Assembly (NCBI GenBank): GCA_020636325.1 | Contig: JACJYC010000003.1 | Coordinates: 767,800-831,799 of the forward strand | Source of the DNA: Lewinellaceae bacterium | GTDB lineage: Bacteria > Bacteroidota > Bacteroidia > Chitinophagales > Saprospiraceae | Length of the DNA stretch: 64,000 nt | Reading direction: 5' to 3' | Made by a program: the position numbers and the translations under genes | Part shown: piece by piece, positions 1-8,625 of the stretch | Position numbering within the stretch: position 1 is the stretch's first letter | Layout: each line of letters opens with the position of its first letter | The notes under the pieces: model-generated | What the model was told of the DNA's origin: nothing | Database searches by the model: none | The model's input: only the letters and a program-made list of their open reading frames with translations

Positions 1-187
1 GCATTCTGGACAAGTCTTCGGCATTGGCTGCCAGGATCATGCCGGTTTGTTTTTCCGCCAGGTCGGCCAGGGAAAGCAGGATCCCGTTCAACACCTTCTC
101 CGGGGTCACCGCCAGATTTCTGGCCGCCTCCCTTGCGCTTTCAAGCCCGCTCGTGATTTCGCTTTCCATAACCTGCGCCGCATTCAT
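1..187 (-). CDS. proA: Glutamate-5-semialdehyde dehydrogenase (gamma-glutamyl phosphate reductase), N-terminal part only
   Basis: Reading the minus strand from the ATG at 187 gives 62 residues that run off the left edge. They contain the stretches SGLESAREAARNLA and GMILAANAEDLSRM, which fit the N-terminal nucleotide-binding region of ProA. ProA reduces gamma-glutamyl phosphate to glutamate semialdehyde, the second step of proline synthesis. The start lies 5 bp after the stop of proB, so the two form a proBA operon. The catalytic cysteine and most of the enzyme are outside the window. The assignment rests on the short N-terminus plus the proB context. Confidence 0.85.
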   Translation of the reverse strand, partial: MNAAQVMESEITSGLESAREAARNLAVTPEKVLNGILLSLADLAEKQTGMILAANAEDLSRM

Positions 188-192
188 ATATA

Positions 193-1290
193 TTATTCTT
201 TAATGGATTTTTCGATAAAAAGGTAATCGTAATGCACCAATGGTTTCCTGCCGGTTTCGCCGATCCATCTGCGGGCGTTCTCGGCGTCGTACCGGGCAAT
301 GCCGAGCCCGATCAGATCCCCGCCCTGGTTGCAGATCTGGATCAGATCGCCTTTCATGAAACTCCCTTCAATGCGAATGATGCCGACCGGCAGCAAACTG
401 GTAACCGCCTGCTCGGACAGCAAGGCGCTGACCGCACCGTCGTTGACCACTACCTGGCCCTTGTATGCGACATCGTTGAACACGATCCATTTCTTGATAT
501 TGGACAACTGGGCCTTGGGTATGATCCTGGTGCCCGCCTTACCGCCTGTCAGTACCGTGGTGATGATGTCCTTTTTCTTGCCGTTGAGGATAAAGGTCTC
601 AATGCCGACGCCAGCTGTTTTCCGGGCGATCCGCAGTTTGGTCTGCATTCCGCCGCGGCCAAACGAAGACTTCACCGGTAAAATCCTGCCGGCAACGGCT
701 TTGTCATCCGGATCGATTTCCGCCAGCAACCGGCTGTCCGGCGAATCCGGGTGTCCGTCATAAATGCCGTCGACGTTGGTCAGGATCAGCAAGGCATCGG
801 CGCCGGTCATCGCGGCAACCAGTCCGGCCAGTTCATCATTGTCGGTGAACATCAATTCATCGATGGCGATCACGTCGTTCTCATTGACGATCGGGACGAT
901 ATTGTCACGCTGCAAGGCCAGGAAACAGCTCTTCATGTTGATATAATGCTGCCGGTCCCGGAAATCCTCCTTGGTGGCCAGTACCTGGGCGCAAAAAAAA
1001 CCTTTGGGCCCGAAAAAAGAGTCGTAGATCTGCATCAGCTTCACCTGGCCCAGCGAGGCCAGAACCTGCCTGCGCACCACCCTGCTCAAATCATCCAGCC
1101 CCGGCATCAGAGACCTGCCCGCCCCTACCGCCCCCGACGATACCAGGATGACGTGGGTTCCCGATCGCTTCATTTCCGCCACCTGCCCGGCAATGTGTTC
1201 AATGACCGCCAGATCCGGCATGCCGTCTCCCCTGGTCAGGACGTTAGTCCCTACCTTAATGACTACCTTCTTATATGCAACTGCCTTCAT
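193..1290 (-). CDS. proB: Glutamate 5-kinase
   Basis: ATP-dependent glutamate 5-kinase, first step of proline synthesis. The amino-acid-kinase domain opens with VVIKVGTNVLTRGDG, followed by VILVSSGAVGAGR and the NENDVI and FTDNDELAGLVA substrate and nucleotide motifs. The last ~90 residues (from KGQVVVNDGAVSALL) form a PUA domain, as in E. coli ProB. I chose the start at 1290 (MKAVAYKKVVIKVG), giving 365 residues, close to the usual ~367. An in-frame ATG at 1311 would add only seven residues that look unlike the family. It overlaps no neighbour and runs directly into proA. Proline feedback control is typical of the family, but nothing in this sequence tests it. Confidence 0.95.
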   Translation of the reverse strand: MKAVAYKKVVIKVGTNVLTRGDGMPDLAVIEHIAGQVAEMKRSGTHVILVSSGAVGAGRSLMPGLDDLSRVVRRQVLASLGQVKLMQIYDSFFGPKGFFCAQVLATKEDFRDRQHYINMKSCFLALQRDNIVPIVNENDVIAIDELMFTDNDELAGLVAAMTGADALLILTNVDGIYDGHPDSPDSRLLAEIDPDDKAVAGRILPVKSSFGRGGMQTKLRIARKTAGVGIETFILNGKKKDIITTVLTGGKAGTRIIPKAQLSNIKKWIVFNDVAYKGQVVVNDGAVSALLSEQAVTSLLPVGIIRIEGSFMKGDLIQICNQGGDLIGLGIARYDAENARRWIGETGRKPLVHYDYLFIEKSIKE

Positions 1291-1408
1291 TTCATCGCAT
1301 TGGAGTTGCAATATTATGGGTTCGCGCCCAGAAATGCGATTTGTCGGATCGAATTTTCTTACTTAACATAATGTAAATCTGCTGCCTGGGAGGCATTTAT
1401 TTGAAATA

Positions 1409-1441
1409 TTTGTAAAAAATACCCGGAACTTCCTAATTTTG
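1409..1441 (+). promoter_or_regulatory. Bacteroidota-type promoter for the 1498 gene
   Basis: A -7 box TAATTTTG (1434-1441) matches the Bacteroidota consensus TAnnTTTG. A TTTG at 1409-1412 sits 21 bp upstream as a -33 element. The coding start follows 57 bp downstream. Motif match only; no transcript evidence. Confidence 0.6.
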
Positions 1442-1497
1442 GAAGGGTTACTGTCCTCGAAACGAACTGGTATTACAAATGATCAAATTCTGGCGAC

Positions 1498-3114
1498 ATG
1501 TGGGGAAAAACCCTGACCTTGTTCTTTCTGGCTTATTGGGCCGTAGCTTCCCATGAAGTTTTATTCCAACCCGAAGCGGGTCCCGTTGAAATATGCAACA
1601 ATGCAATCGACGACGACGGAGACGGGCTGATCGACATCAACGATCCGGACTGCAAATGCCCGATCCTGGAGCCGACCTCGCTGATCCCGAACCCTTCTTT
1701 TGAGGACCACAGCGGTTGCTGCCCCAGCTCAAGGAGCCAGCTCAATTGCGCCGATGTCTGGATACAGGCATCGGAGGCCACTACGGATTACCTGCATACG
1801 TGCGGATGGATGGGATGGGACGATCTTCCGCCCCCCCTACCCTTTCCGGACGGCCAGGGATGCATCGGCTTCCGGGACGGCCGGTTCGCCCAGGAAAAGG
1901 TGCCGGGCTGGAAGGAATATACCGGCGCCTGCCTGGTATCGCCTTTAAAAAAAGGGAATTCCTACCGGTTCAGGTTCAGCATTGGGTTCACTCATCCGGT
2001 CAATTCGCCTCCGATCAACGTGACCTTTTTTGGCTCAACCAATTGCAACAACCTGCCTTTCGGTGTCGGAGACCCGAATTTTGGCTGTCCGACGAACGGC
2101 CCCGGATGGAAGAACCTCGGAGCCGTTCACGCAGCCGGAGCCAACGCCTGGCTCATCAAAGAAATCAATATCGTACCCACTGAAGATATTTACGCCATCG
2201 CCATCGGCCCGGACTGCCCTTCGAGGGACTCTGAAGTCGACCTGTACTATTTCTTCGACAACCTGATCCTGGCTGAATTAAAGGAATTCGAATTCCAGAT
2301 CACGCCGACAGACCCGAATAAATGCGCCGAAGACTTCTCCCTCCAGGTGCCGTATGCGGATACCATTCAATACCAGTGGTACAAGAACGGCATTGCCCTG
2401 ATCGGGGAAACCGGCGCGAAGCTGAAGACCATGCACGGCGATGGAATATACCAGGTGATGCTGACCTCTCCCACCAGCTGCAAACTGACCGGCACTTACA
2501 ACCGGGAAGAGCCGGTGTATTCCAACACCAGGCGGGAGCTGTTTTGCGAGGGCGACTCCTTCTTCTTCAACGGGGTCAACCTGGAAACGGCAGGCACCTA
2601 TTACGATACCCTCCAGACCAAAGCCGGCTGCGACAGCATCATTGTCCTCAATCTGAAAATGGCATCGGACGGGCATGATACCATCATTACCAAAATTTTC
2701 GATTTCGAATATTTCCCGGTCGGCTCCCGCAGGTTCAACATGCCCGGTATATACAATATCAACCTGGTTTCGAAACTGGGCTGCGACAGCCTGGTGTACC
2801 TCAATCTCGATTACTACCACGTCTACTCGCCCACGGCCTTTTCACCCAATGATGACGGCCTTAACGACTATTTCAACTTATTCGGCGATGCGGACCTGGT
2901 AGCCGTCCGGAGCCTCATGGTGTTCGACCGGTGGGGCAGCATGGTATACAGCGGGAAAGACCTCCAGCCCAACAGTTTCCATCAGGGCTGGAACGGCAAG
3001 GTCGGATCAGGCAACAAACCCGCCCCCGAAGGCCTGTACGTTTATAAAGCGGAGGTCCTCATGGATGACGGCAAAGTCAGGACCCTGAAAGGCGGCGTTA
3101 ACCTCATAAAATAG
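1498..3114 (+). CDS. Secreted protein with gliding-motility-associated C-terminal (T9SS) domain
   Basis: 538 residues. A short hydrophobic N-terminus (TLTLFFLAYWAVAS) looks like a signal peptide. Residues 31-46 (EICNNAIDDDGDGLID) match the Asp-rich, probably calcium-binding motif common in Bacteroidota surface proteins. A Cys-rich middle domain follows, then repeated segments carrying CEGDSFFFNG and GCDS motifs. The last ~90 residues begin YSPTAFSPNDDGLNDYF and contain FDRWG and WNG, which is the CHU_C/gliding-motility C-terminal domain that sends proteins through the type IX secretion system. Expected location is the outer surface or the medium. The substrate or adhesive role is unknown. It stands alone between proBA and the TRAP genes with its own promoter. 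An ATG at 1479 is out of frame. Confidence 0.85.
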   Translation: MWGKTLTLFFLAYWAVASHEVLFQPEAGPVEICNNAIDDDGDGLIDINDPDCKCPILEPTSLIPNPSFEDHSGCCPSSRSQLNCADVWIQASEATTDYLHTCGWMGWDDLPPPLPFPDGQGCIGFRDGRFAQEKVPGWKEYTGACLVSPLKKGNSYRFRFSIGFTHPVNSPPINVTFFGSTNCNNLPFGVGDPNFGCPTNGPGWKNLGAVHAAGANAWLIKEINIVPTEDIYAIAIGPDCPSRDSEVDLYYFFDNLILAELKEFEFQITPTDPNKCAEDFSLQVPYADTIQYQWYKNGIALIGETGAKLKTMHGDGIYQVMLTSPTSCKLTGTYNREEPVYSNTRRELFCEGDSFFFNGVNLETAGTYYDTLQTKAGCDSIIVLNLKMASDGHDTIITKIFDFEYFPVGSRRFNMPGIYNINLVSKLGCDSLVYLNLDYYHVYSPTAFSPNDDGLNDYFNLFGDADLVAVRSLMVFDRWGSMVYSGKDLQPNSFHQGWNGKVGSGNKPAPEGLYVYKAEVLMDDGKVRTLKGGVNLIK

Positions 3115-3147
3115 AAAACATTAGCTTTACGCCTTAAAAGCCGGACT

Positions 3148-4269
3148 ATGAGCCTGAAAAGAAAAGATTTCCTCAAAGGGATCGCTATCGGCACGCTTTC
3201 TCTCCCTGTGGCGATGCGAGCTATTCTGGGCAAGAATTTCGCTCAAAGCACAACCTCAAACCGCATAAATACCGGCAAACGGTACGAATGGAAAATGGTC
3301 ACCACCTGGCCGCCCAAGTTCCCGATCCTGGGGGATGCCTGCGAGCTGTTCGCCTCCGTGATCGAGTCGATGTCGGACGGCAGGATCAAGATCAAGGTCT
3401 ACGGCGGCGGCGAACTGGTGCCCGCACTGGAAACCTTCAATACGGTTCGGAACGGCGGCGCTGAATTGGGCTGCGGGGCCGCTTACTATTGGGCGGGCAT
3501 CATGCCGGCAGGGCAATTCCTGTCGTCCGTTCCATTCGGCATGAATGCCCAGCAACTTACATCCTGGATCCTGTGCGGAGGAGGCATGGAGCTTTGGGAA
3601 GAGTTGTACCGCGACTACAATGTAGTGCCCCTTCTGGGCGGGAATACAGGCTGCCAGATGGGCGGTTGGTTCAACAGAGAGATCAACAGCCTGGCCGACC
3701 TGAAAGGGCTTAAAATGAGAATCCCGGGTCTTGGCGGCCGGGTGTTGCAAAAAGCCGGCGGAACGCCTGTTCTGATGGCCGGCGGGGAGATCTATACCAG
3801 CCTTGAGCGAGGGGTGCTCGATGCAGCGGAATGGATAGGTCCGTACCACGATATGCTGATCGGATTCCATGAAATTGCCAAATACTACTATTACCCCGGT
3901 TGGCAGGAAGCCGGCACCGCGTTGGAGTTTACGGTAAATAAGGAAAAATACGACGAGCTGCCGGAAGACCTGCAGGCGATCATCCGTTCGGCTGCCCTCC
4001 ACGTCAATTCCTGGCTCCTGGCGCAAATGGAGGCCAGCAATGCGGGCGCCCTTTCCGAACTCCTGTCCAAAGGCGTAAAAATCCGGAAATTTCCGCCCGA
4101 AGTCCTGGATCAACTCAGGAAGTACAACAAGGAAGTGATCGAAGAACTCGCCGATTCCGATCCCTTTGCCCGGCGGGCATACGATTCCTATTCCGCATTC
4201 CGCAAGAAAATGAACGCCTGGGCCGACCTTTCAGAGCGGGAATACTACGAAAGCATCAGCATCATGTGA
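3148..4269 (+). CDS. TRAP transporter substrate-binding protein (DctP family)
   Basis: 373 residues. The N-terminus RKDFLKGIAIGTLSLPVA resembles a Tat-like signal, with RK in place of the twin Arg. The mature part starts WKMVTTWPPKFPILGDACE and continues with AYYWAG, GLKMRIPGLGGRVLQKAGG and EWIGPYHDM, a pattern close to the TakP-type subgroup of DctP proteins that bind 2-oxo acids or other small carboxylates. It would deliver the substrate in the periplasm to the DctQM permease. Those permease genes lie next door but on the opposite strand, ending 12 bp away tail to tail, which is not the usual dctPQM operon order. The exact ligand cannot be read from the sequence. Confidence 0.9.
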   Translation: MSLKRKDFLKGIAIGTLSLPVAMRAILGKNFAQSTTSNRINTGKRYEWKMVTTWPPKFPILGDACELFASVIESMSDGRIKIKVYGGGELVPALETFNTVRNGGAELGCGAAYYWAGIMPAGQFLSSVPFGMNAQQLTSWILCGGGMELWEELYRDYNVVPLLGGNTGCQMGGWFNREINSLADLKGLKMRIPGLGGRVLQKAGGTPVLMAGGEIYTSLERGVLDAAEWIGPYHDMLIGFHEIAKYYYYPGWQEAGTALEFTVNKEKYDELPEDLQAIIRSAALHVNSWLLAQMEASNAGALSELLSKGVKIRKFPPEVLDQLRKYNKEVIEELADSDPFARRAYDSYSAFRKKMNAWADLSEREYYESISIM

Positions 4270-4281
4270 ACCGGGTTTTCG

Positions 4282-5595
4282 TCAATTCATAAACCCCTTG
4301 AAAACGTAGATGATCTCCGGGAATAAGGCAACCAGCAATAGAAAGAATAGCTGAATGACGACAAACGGGATGATTCCCCTGTACAGGTGGCCGGTTGTGA
4401 TATGAGGCGGCGCGACCCCTTTCAGGTAGAACAGGGAAAAACCGAAGGGCGGCGTAAGAAACGAGGTCTGCAGGTTGAGCGCCAACAGGATGCCCACCCA
4501 AACGAGATCAAGCCCCAGCGTATGAAAAATCGGGGATACGACCGGAACGATAATGAAAATGATTTCTATGAAATCGATGAAAAAACCAGCCACAAAGACA
4601 ATGGCCATCACCAGCAGCAAAAACCAACCCGCTGAAAGGTTGGCGTCCTGAATGACCTCCACCAGATAGACGTCGCCGCCCAATTCCCGGAAAACGAAAG
4701 AAAAGCAGGTCGCCCCCAACAGAATGATGAATACCATGGTGGTCAGGTGCGATGTTTCCCGCATAACGGTTTTCAGAATGCTCATGGAAAACCGCCGCTG
4801 CCCGATGGTGAGCAAGGTAGCGCCCATGGCCCCGACGGCGGCCGCCTCGGTTGGCGAGGCAATCCCCAGGAAGATGGACCCCAGCACGGCTATGATCAGC
4901 AGAATCGGCAAAAAGAAGGCGGAAAGGAGTTTTTTCATGAAATCCGCGCCTTTGAATGCCTTGATCTCCGCTTCGGGGATGGCCGGGGCGCTTTGCGGCC
5001 GAAGCCGGGCAAAGATCACGATATACGCCAGGTAAAAAACGACCAGCAATAGCCCCGGCGCCAGCGCGGCAGCAAATAAGGCCCCCACTGAAACATTCAG
5101 TACGCTGCCCAATAAGACGAGCACCACCGAAGGCGGAATGATCTGCCCCAGGGTGCCTGAGGAGGCGATCACCCCTGTGGCCAGCTCGGGTTTGTACCCT
5201 CTTTTCAGCATCACCGGCAAACTGATCAACCCCATGGTAATGACGGTAGCCCCAACTATGCCGGTGGAGGCGGCCAGCATCGCGCCGACCAGGACAACCG
5301 ATATAGCCAATCCGCCGGGCACCTTACCGAATAATATCGCCATGGTTTCCAGCAGATTTTCCGCAAGCCCCGATTTTTCCAGCATGATGCCCATGAAAAT
5401 GAACAAAGGCACCGCCAGCAGCACCGGATTGCTCATGACCCCCATGATCCTGGAGGGCAAAGCGGAAAATGTGGAAGGCTCCAGAAAACAAAGCGCGTAG
5501 ATGACGGATAACCCGCCCAGGGTAAAGGCTACAGGATATCCGTATAAAATAAGCAGGAAGATGCTGATAAACAGGATAATGGCGATGATTTCCAT
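4282..5595 (-). CDS. dctM: TRAP transporter large permease (DctM)
   Basis: 437 residues, almost entirely hydrophobic, with about a dozen membrane segments. Family hallmarks visible are LAASTGIVGATVITMGLISL, GTLGQIIPPSVVLVLLG and SPTEAAAVGAMGATLLT. The product is the ion-coupled transport subunit of a TRAP system, working with DctQ and the periplasmic receptor encoded at 3148-4269. It follows dctQ in the same transcript with a 22-bp gap. Its end is only 12 bp from the end of the receptor gene, so the two transcripts converge and may share a termination region. Confidence 0.93.
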   Translation of the reverse strand: MEIIAIILFISIFLLILYGYPVAFTLGGLSVIYALCFLEPSTFSALPSRIMGVMSNPVLLAVPLFIFMGIMLEKSGLAENLLETMAILFGKVPGGLAISVVLVGAMLAASTGIVGATVITMGLISLPVMLKRGYKPELATGVIASSGTLGQIIPPSVVLVLLGSVLNVSVGALFAAALAPGLLLVVFYLAYIVIFARLRPQSAPAIPEAEIKAFKGADFMKKLLSAFFLPILLIIAVLGSIFLGIASPTEAAAVGAMGATLLTIGQRRFSMSILKTVMRETSHLTTMVFIILLGATCFSFVFRELGGDVYLVEVIQDANLSAGWFLLLVMAIVFVAGFFIDFIEIIFIIVPVVSPIFHTLGLDLVWVGILLALNLQTSFLTPPFGFSLFYLKGVAPPHITTGHLYRGIIPFVVIQLFFLLLVALFPEIIYVFKGFMN

Positions 5596-5617
5596 AAGTG
5601 ATCTTGCAAGGTTAGGG

Positions 5618-6163
5618 TCAAAGGGATTCGTTGAACTCCCGGGGTTCTTCCAGGTCCAGGCCTTTCCATACCCGGTAATCCTTGATCATTTGGGAAATGC
5701 CCTGGAGCAACAGCAATACCAACCCGAGCGTGACGGCAAATTTGATCACGTAGCGGGCAGGCAGGCCGCCGGGATCCGGAGAGGTCTCCCGGTTCAAAAA
5801 GGATTCGTAGGCATATCCGAAAGAAGTGATCCCGATCAACAGGCACCAGGGAAGCAGAAAAACCAACCCGCCGATCAGATTAACCAGCGCCTTGTCTTTG
5901 GGCGAGAATTTATCGTAAAACAGATCGACCCTCACGTGGCGGTCGTGCTTCAGGGCGAACCCGGCGCCAAACAAAAAAAGCAGGGAAAAAAGGTGCCATT
6001 CGAGCTCCATCACCCAGGCCGCAGTTTCGCTGAACAGGTACCTGGACAATACGTCGATGCAAACAAGGATGACCAGGATGCCGGAAATCCAGGAACTTGT
6101 TCTTCCCACCCATTCATTGATCCGGTCAATCTCTTTGGAAAGCTTCAAAAAGAAGTCAGCCAT
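5618..6163 (-). CDS. dctQ: TRAP transporter small permease (DctQ)
   Basis: Four predicted membrane helices and the family signature FALKHDRHVRVDLFYDKFS identify the small membrane subunit of a TRAP transporter. I chose the ATG at 6163 (MADFFLKLSKEI), giving 181 residues, because residues before it from the ATG at 6205 look unlike the family; the longer form stays possible. It is first of the dctQM pair. No promoter box was clear. The gene upstream (6213-7019) lies on the same strand 49 bp away, so cotranscription is possible. Confidence 0.9.
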   Translation of the reverse strand: MADFFLKLSKEIDRINEWVGRTSSWISGILVILVCIDVLSRYLFSETAAWVMELEWHLFSLLFLFGAGFALKHDRHVRVDLFYDKFSPKDKALVNLIGGLVFLLPWCLLIGITSFGYAYESFLNRETSPDPGGLPARYVIKFAVTLGLVLLLLQGISQMIKDYRVWKGLDLEEPREFNESL

Positions 6164-6212
6164 ATTGCCGTAAATTTTAGCGGCAATATACGTAAGTACC
6201 CGCAATTAGCGG

Positions 6213-7019
6213 TCAGACCTGGCGGTCGAAGCGATAAAGTTTGAGGGCTTCAATAATGCGGATCAGTTTTTCCGCATATTTTTTATCCGTTGCGTAGCCC
6301 GCTTTTTTCAGGCCGAACGCCCATCCCTGATAGTCTGTCATTTTAAGTTTGAGCAGGTGCTGGTACCGTTTGGTGGTCAGCAAGGCGGAATGCTCCCTGA
6401 AGCTTTCTACCGGATCGCTAAACACGCGGAACATGTCGTATATGTCATCGTCCGTATAGTTGCGGCAAGTGCAACCCCGGCATTTGCTGCGGCATTTGAT
6501 CCCGAAATGGTTGGCGGACTCTGTCGAAAGCCTGCTCTCGCCCGCATCGGATTCCAGCAACCCCTGCGCCAGGGTGATGCTGGCGGGAATGCCTGTCCGT
6601 TTCATTTCCCGTAAGGCAACGCCTGCAAACTCGGCAACGTACCTTTCGCAGGTGTTTAATTTGGCTTCAACCACCGCCGGGTCAACATGCTTCCGTTTCA
6701 CATAGCCCGGATTCAGGATAAAGGTAAGGTTCCGGAAATGATTCGCTTTCAGGTCGTTTTTATCAGCGGGCGGCCGTTGCGCATGAAGGGACACGGTTTC
6801 TTTCTGTACAGGCGCCGGCGCAGTCGGGGCGGACTCCCCTGCCCTGCTCTCCTGCCGCCATGCAAGGTCGTTGAAATGCAGGGTGATCGATATGTCCCGG
6901 CTTTGCCAGATGTACACAAAAATCAGACAAAGGAAAAGGTCGAAGATACGGCGTCGAAGCCAGTTGCGAACAGCGGTGAAGTCTAAAGCCGGCACGGCAA
7001 TGGTAGTTGTATAGGTCAT
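6213..7019 (-). CDS. Membrane-anchored glucosaminidase-family peptidoglycan hydrolase
   Basis: 268 residues from the ATG at 7019 (MTYTTTIAVPAL). A hydrophobic helix near residues 26-40 (LFLCLIFVYIWQ) suggests an inner-membrane anchor, followed by a Pro/Ala-rich linker. The C-terminal half holds the glucosaminidase domain: IPASITLAQGLLESDAGES carries the catalytic Glu of the family, then ANHFGIKC, FSDPVESFREH and YATDKKYAEKLIRIIE. It should cleave glycan strands of peptidoglycan. An unusual Cys cluster (CRSKCRGCTC) directly follows the HFGIKC motif. The upstream in-frame ATG at 7082 would add 21 residues and is judged less likely. Divergent from pfkA. Confidence 0.85.
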   Translation of the reverse strand: MTYTTTIAVPALDFTAVRNWLRRRIFDLFLCLIFVYIWQSRDISITLHFNDLAWRQESRAGESAPTAPAPVQKETVSLHAQRPPADKNDLKANHFRNLTFILNPGYVKRKHVDPAVVEAKLNTCERYVAEFAGVALREMKRTGIPASITLAQGLLESDAGESRLSTESANHFGIKCRSKCRGCTCRNYTDDDIYDMFRVFSDPVESFREHSALLTTKRYQHLLKLKMTDYQGWAFGLKKAGYATDKKYAEKLIRIIEALKLYRFDRQV

Positions 7020-7130
7020 TGATTTCTGTTTTACAACACCAAAAATAAAAACTTTTTGTTTTTTTTCAAATAAAACCAACAACTTTTATTTACATCAAAC
7101 AAATTTTCTTCCTTCGTGTAATTTTTACAC

Positions 7131-7138
7131 TACCTTTG
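7131..7138 (+). promoter_or_regulatory. -7 promoter box of pfkA
   Basis: TACCTTTG matches the TAnnTTTG consensus and lies 22 bp before the pfkA ATG, which leaves a very short leader. The -33 element is not clear. Confidence 0.55.
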
Positions 7139-7160
7139 CGGGTGTTTTAAATCGATTACC

Positions 7161-8159
7161 ATGAGTAAAGAAAATAACGGTGAACGAAAAATAAACCGGA
7201 TTGCCGTATTCACTTCCGGCGGGGATGCGCCGGGGATGAATGCAGCGATCCGGGCAGTAGTAAGAACGGCGGCTTTTCACGATTTGCATGTATACGGGGT
7301 AGCCCGGGGATACGAAGGAATGATTGACGGCGATTTTTCCAGGTTGGAAAGCCGGGACGTAGCCAATATCATCCAGCGCGGGGGCACCATCCTGAAAACG
7401 GCCCGCAGCCAGCGCTTTATGACGCCGGAGGGGCGCAAGGCGGCCTACGATTCCCTGCTGGCCTTTGAGATCGACGCCTGCATCGCCATCGGCGGCAACG
7501 GCACCTTCACCGGCGCCAGCGTTTTTTCCAAGGAGTACGGCATTCCTTTCATCGGCATACCCGGCACCATCGACAATGACCTGTATGGTACCGAGCTCAC
7601 CATCGGCTTTGATACGGCGGTAAACACGGCTATTGAAGCCGTCGACAAGATCCGGGACACGGCCGACTCCCACAACCGCCTCTTTTTTGTCGAGGTCATG
7701 GGCCGCAACTCCGGGTTCATCGCCCTGAGCACAGCCATCGGGGGCGGCGCCGGCAGCCTGCTGATCCCGGAGGTCGACACTTCCCTTGAAGACCTGATCG
7801 ATACCATCAGATTGAGCGCCAAACGGAAAAAATTGTTCAGCGTGGTCATTGTAGCCGAAGGCAACAAGATCGGCGGAGCAGCGACGATCGCCCAAAAAGT
7901 AAAAGAACAATTCGATTACGATATACGCGTTGCCATTATCGGCCACCTGCAAAGGGGCGGCTCACCATCGGCCATCGACCGGCTCCTCGCCAGTCGCCTG
8001 GGCTATCGCGCCGTAACGGGCCTGTTGGATGGCAAGGAAAATGTAATGGTGGGCCTGCAGGACAATAAAGTCAGTTTCACCCCCCTCAAAGACGCCATCT
8101 CCAAAGAAAAGAAACCCGATCAGGACCTGATCAAAATGGCGGAAATTCTGGCCACCTGA
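7161..8159 (+). CDS. pfkA: ATP-dependent 6-phosphofructokinase
   Basis: 332 residues, typical length for bacterial PfkA. It phosphorylates fructose 6-phosphate, the committed step of glycolysis. Seen are the nucleotide motif FTSGGDAPGMNAAIRAVVR, the catalytic loop GIPGTIDNDLYGTE (Asp138, Asp140) and the substrate segment FFVEVMGRNSGFIAL. One departure: the GGDGS/T nucleotide-Mg motif reads GGNGTFTGA, so Asn113 replaces the usual Asp. Gly follows that position, as in ATP-using rather than pyrophosphate-using enzymes. It stands near gap and pgk, forming a glycolytic neighbourhood interrupted by tRNA-Glu. Confidence 0.95.
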   Translation: MSKENNGERKINRIAVFTSGGDAPGMNAAIRAVVRTAAFHDLHVYGVARGYEGMIDGDFSRLESRDVANIIQRGGTILKTARSQRFMTPEGRKAAYDSLLAFEIDACIAIGGNGTFTGASVFSKEYGIPFIGIPGTIDNDLYGTELTIGFDTAVNTAIEAVDKIRDTADSHNRLFFVEVMGRNSGFIALSTAIGGGAGSLLIPEVDTSLEDLIDTIRLSAKRKKLFSVVIVAEGNKIGGAATIAQKVKEQFDYDIRVAIIGHLQRGGSPSAIDRLLASRLGYRAVTGLLDGKENVMVGLQDNKVSFTPLKDAISKEKKPDQDLIKMAEILAT

Positions 8160-8261
8160 TTCCGCCCGCCACATTGATTGAATGCTGAGAGCCGTACTGC
8201 TGCAACCGCCAAACGGCCGGGTTTGCAGAGGAGGGTATCTTCCGGTTTTACGGGAGGAGTG

Positions 8262-8295
8262 CAAAAAGAAAAGGCGAACAGATCATCTGCTCGCC
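8262..8295 (-). terminator. Intrinsic terminator of tRNA-Glu
   Basis: On the minus strand, just after the tRNA, an uninterrupted 10-bp stem (GGCGAGCAGA / TCTGTTCGCC with one G-U pair) closes a 3-nt loop and is followed by TTTTCTTTTT. Confidence 0.85.
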
Positions 8296-8299
8296 TTTG

Positions 8300-8371
8300 T
8301 AGCCCGTACGGGAATCGAACCCGTGTTTCGGGAATGAAAATCCCGCGTCCTAACCCCTAGACGAACGGGCC
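8300..8371 (-). tRNA. tRNA-Glu (anticodon TTC)
   Basis: 72 nt. The acceptor stem GGCCCGT / ACGGGCT, the anticodon stem CGGGA / TCCCG with loop TTTTCAT (anticodon TTC) and the T arm CGGGTTCGATTCCCG are all present. The discriminator is A and the 3' CCA is not encoded. A TATCTTTG box lies 60 bp upstream and an intrinsic terminator lies directly downstream, so it forms its own transcription unit. Confidence 0.95.
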
Positions 8372-8431
8372 GTCTGGTTTTTTGCTTCAGGCATTCCGCG
8401 TTCAAAATGACTGCTTTTTCCTAAAGCGCTG

Positions 8432-8439
8432 CAAAGATA
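8432..8439 (-). promoter_or_regulatory. -7 promoter box of tRNA-Glu
   Basis: TATCTTTG on the minus strand matches TAnnTTTG, 60 bp before the tRNA 5' end. Confidence 0.5.
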
Positions 8440-8582
8440 TACCTTTTTTGAAATTTCCAAAACTCTCCCAAAAAATTTTCAGGATAAAAACATTTATAGC
8501 CCGGAGAAAGTTCCCGGCTCAACCAGTTCGATTAAATTATTGTTATTTTTACACTAAGTAAGAAAAATACCATTCTCCTATG

Positions 8583-8590
8583 TATATTTG
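8583..8590 (+). promoter_or_regulatory. -7 promoter box of gap
   Basis: TATATTTG matches TAnnTTTG and lies 35 bp before the gap ATG, within an AT-rich leader. Confidence 0.55.
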
Positions 8591-8625
8591 CGTCTTCTGT
8601 TAACCAATCAAAATCAACCCATAAT

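Noticed and set aside
1290..1311. Upstream start of proB at 1311
   Set aside because: The seven extra residues are unlike ProB N-termini, and the ATG at 1290 gives the normal length.
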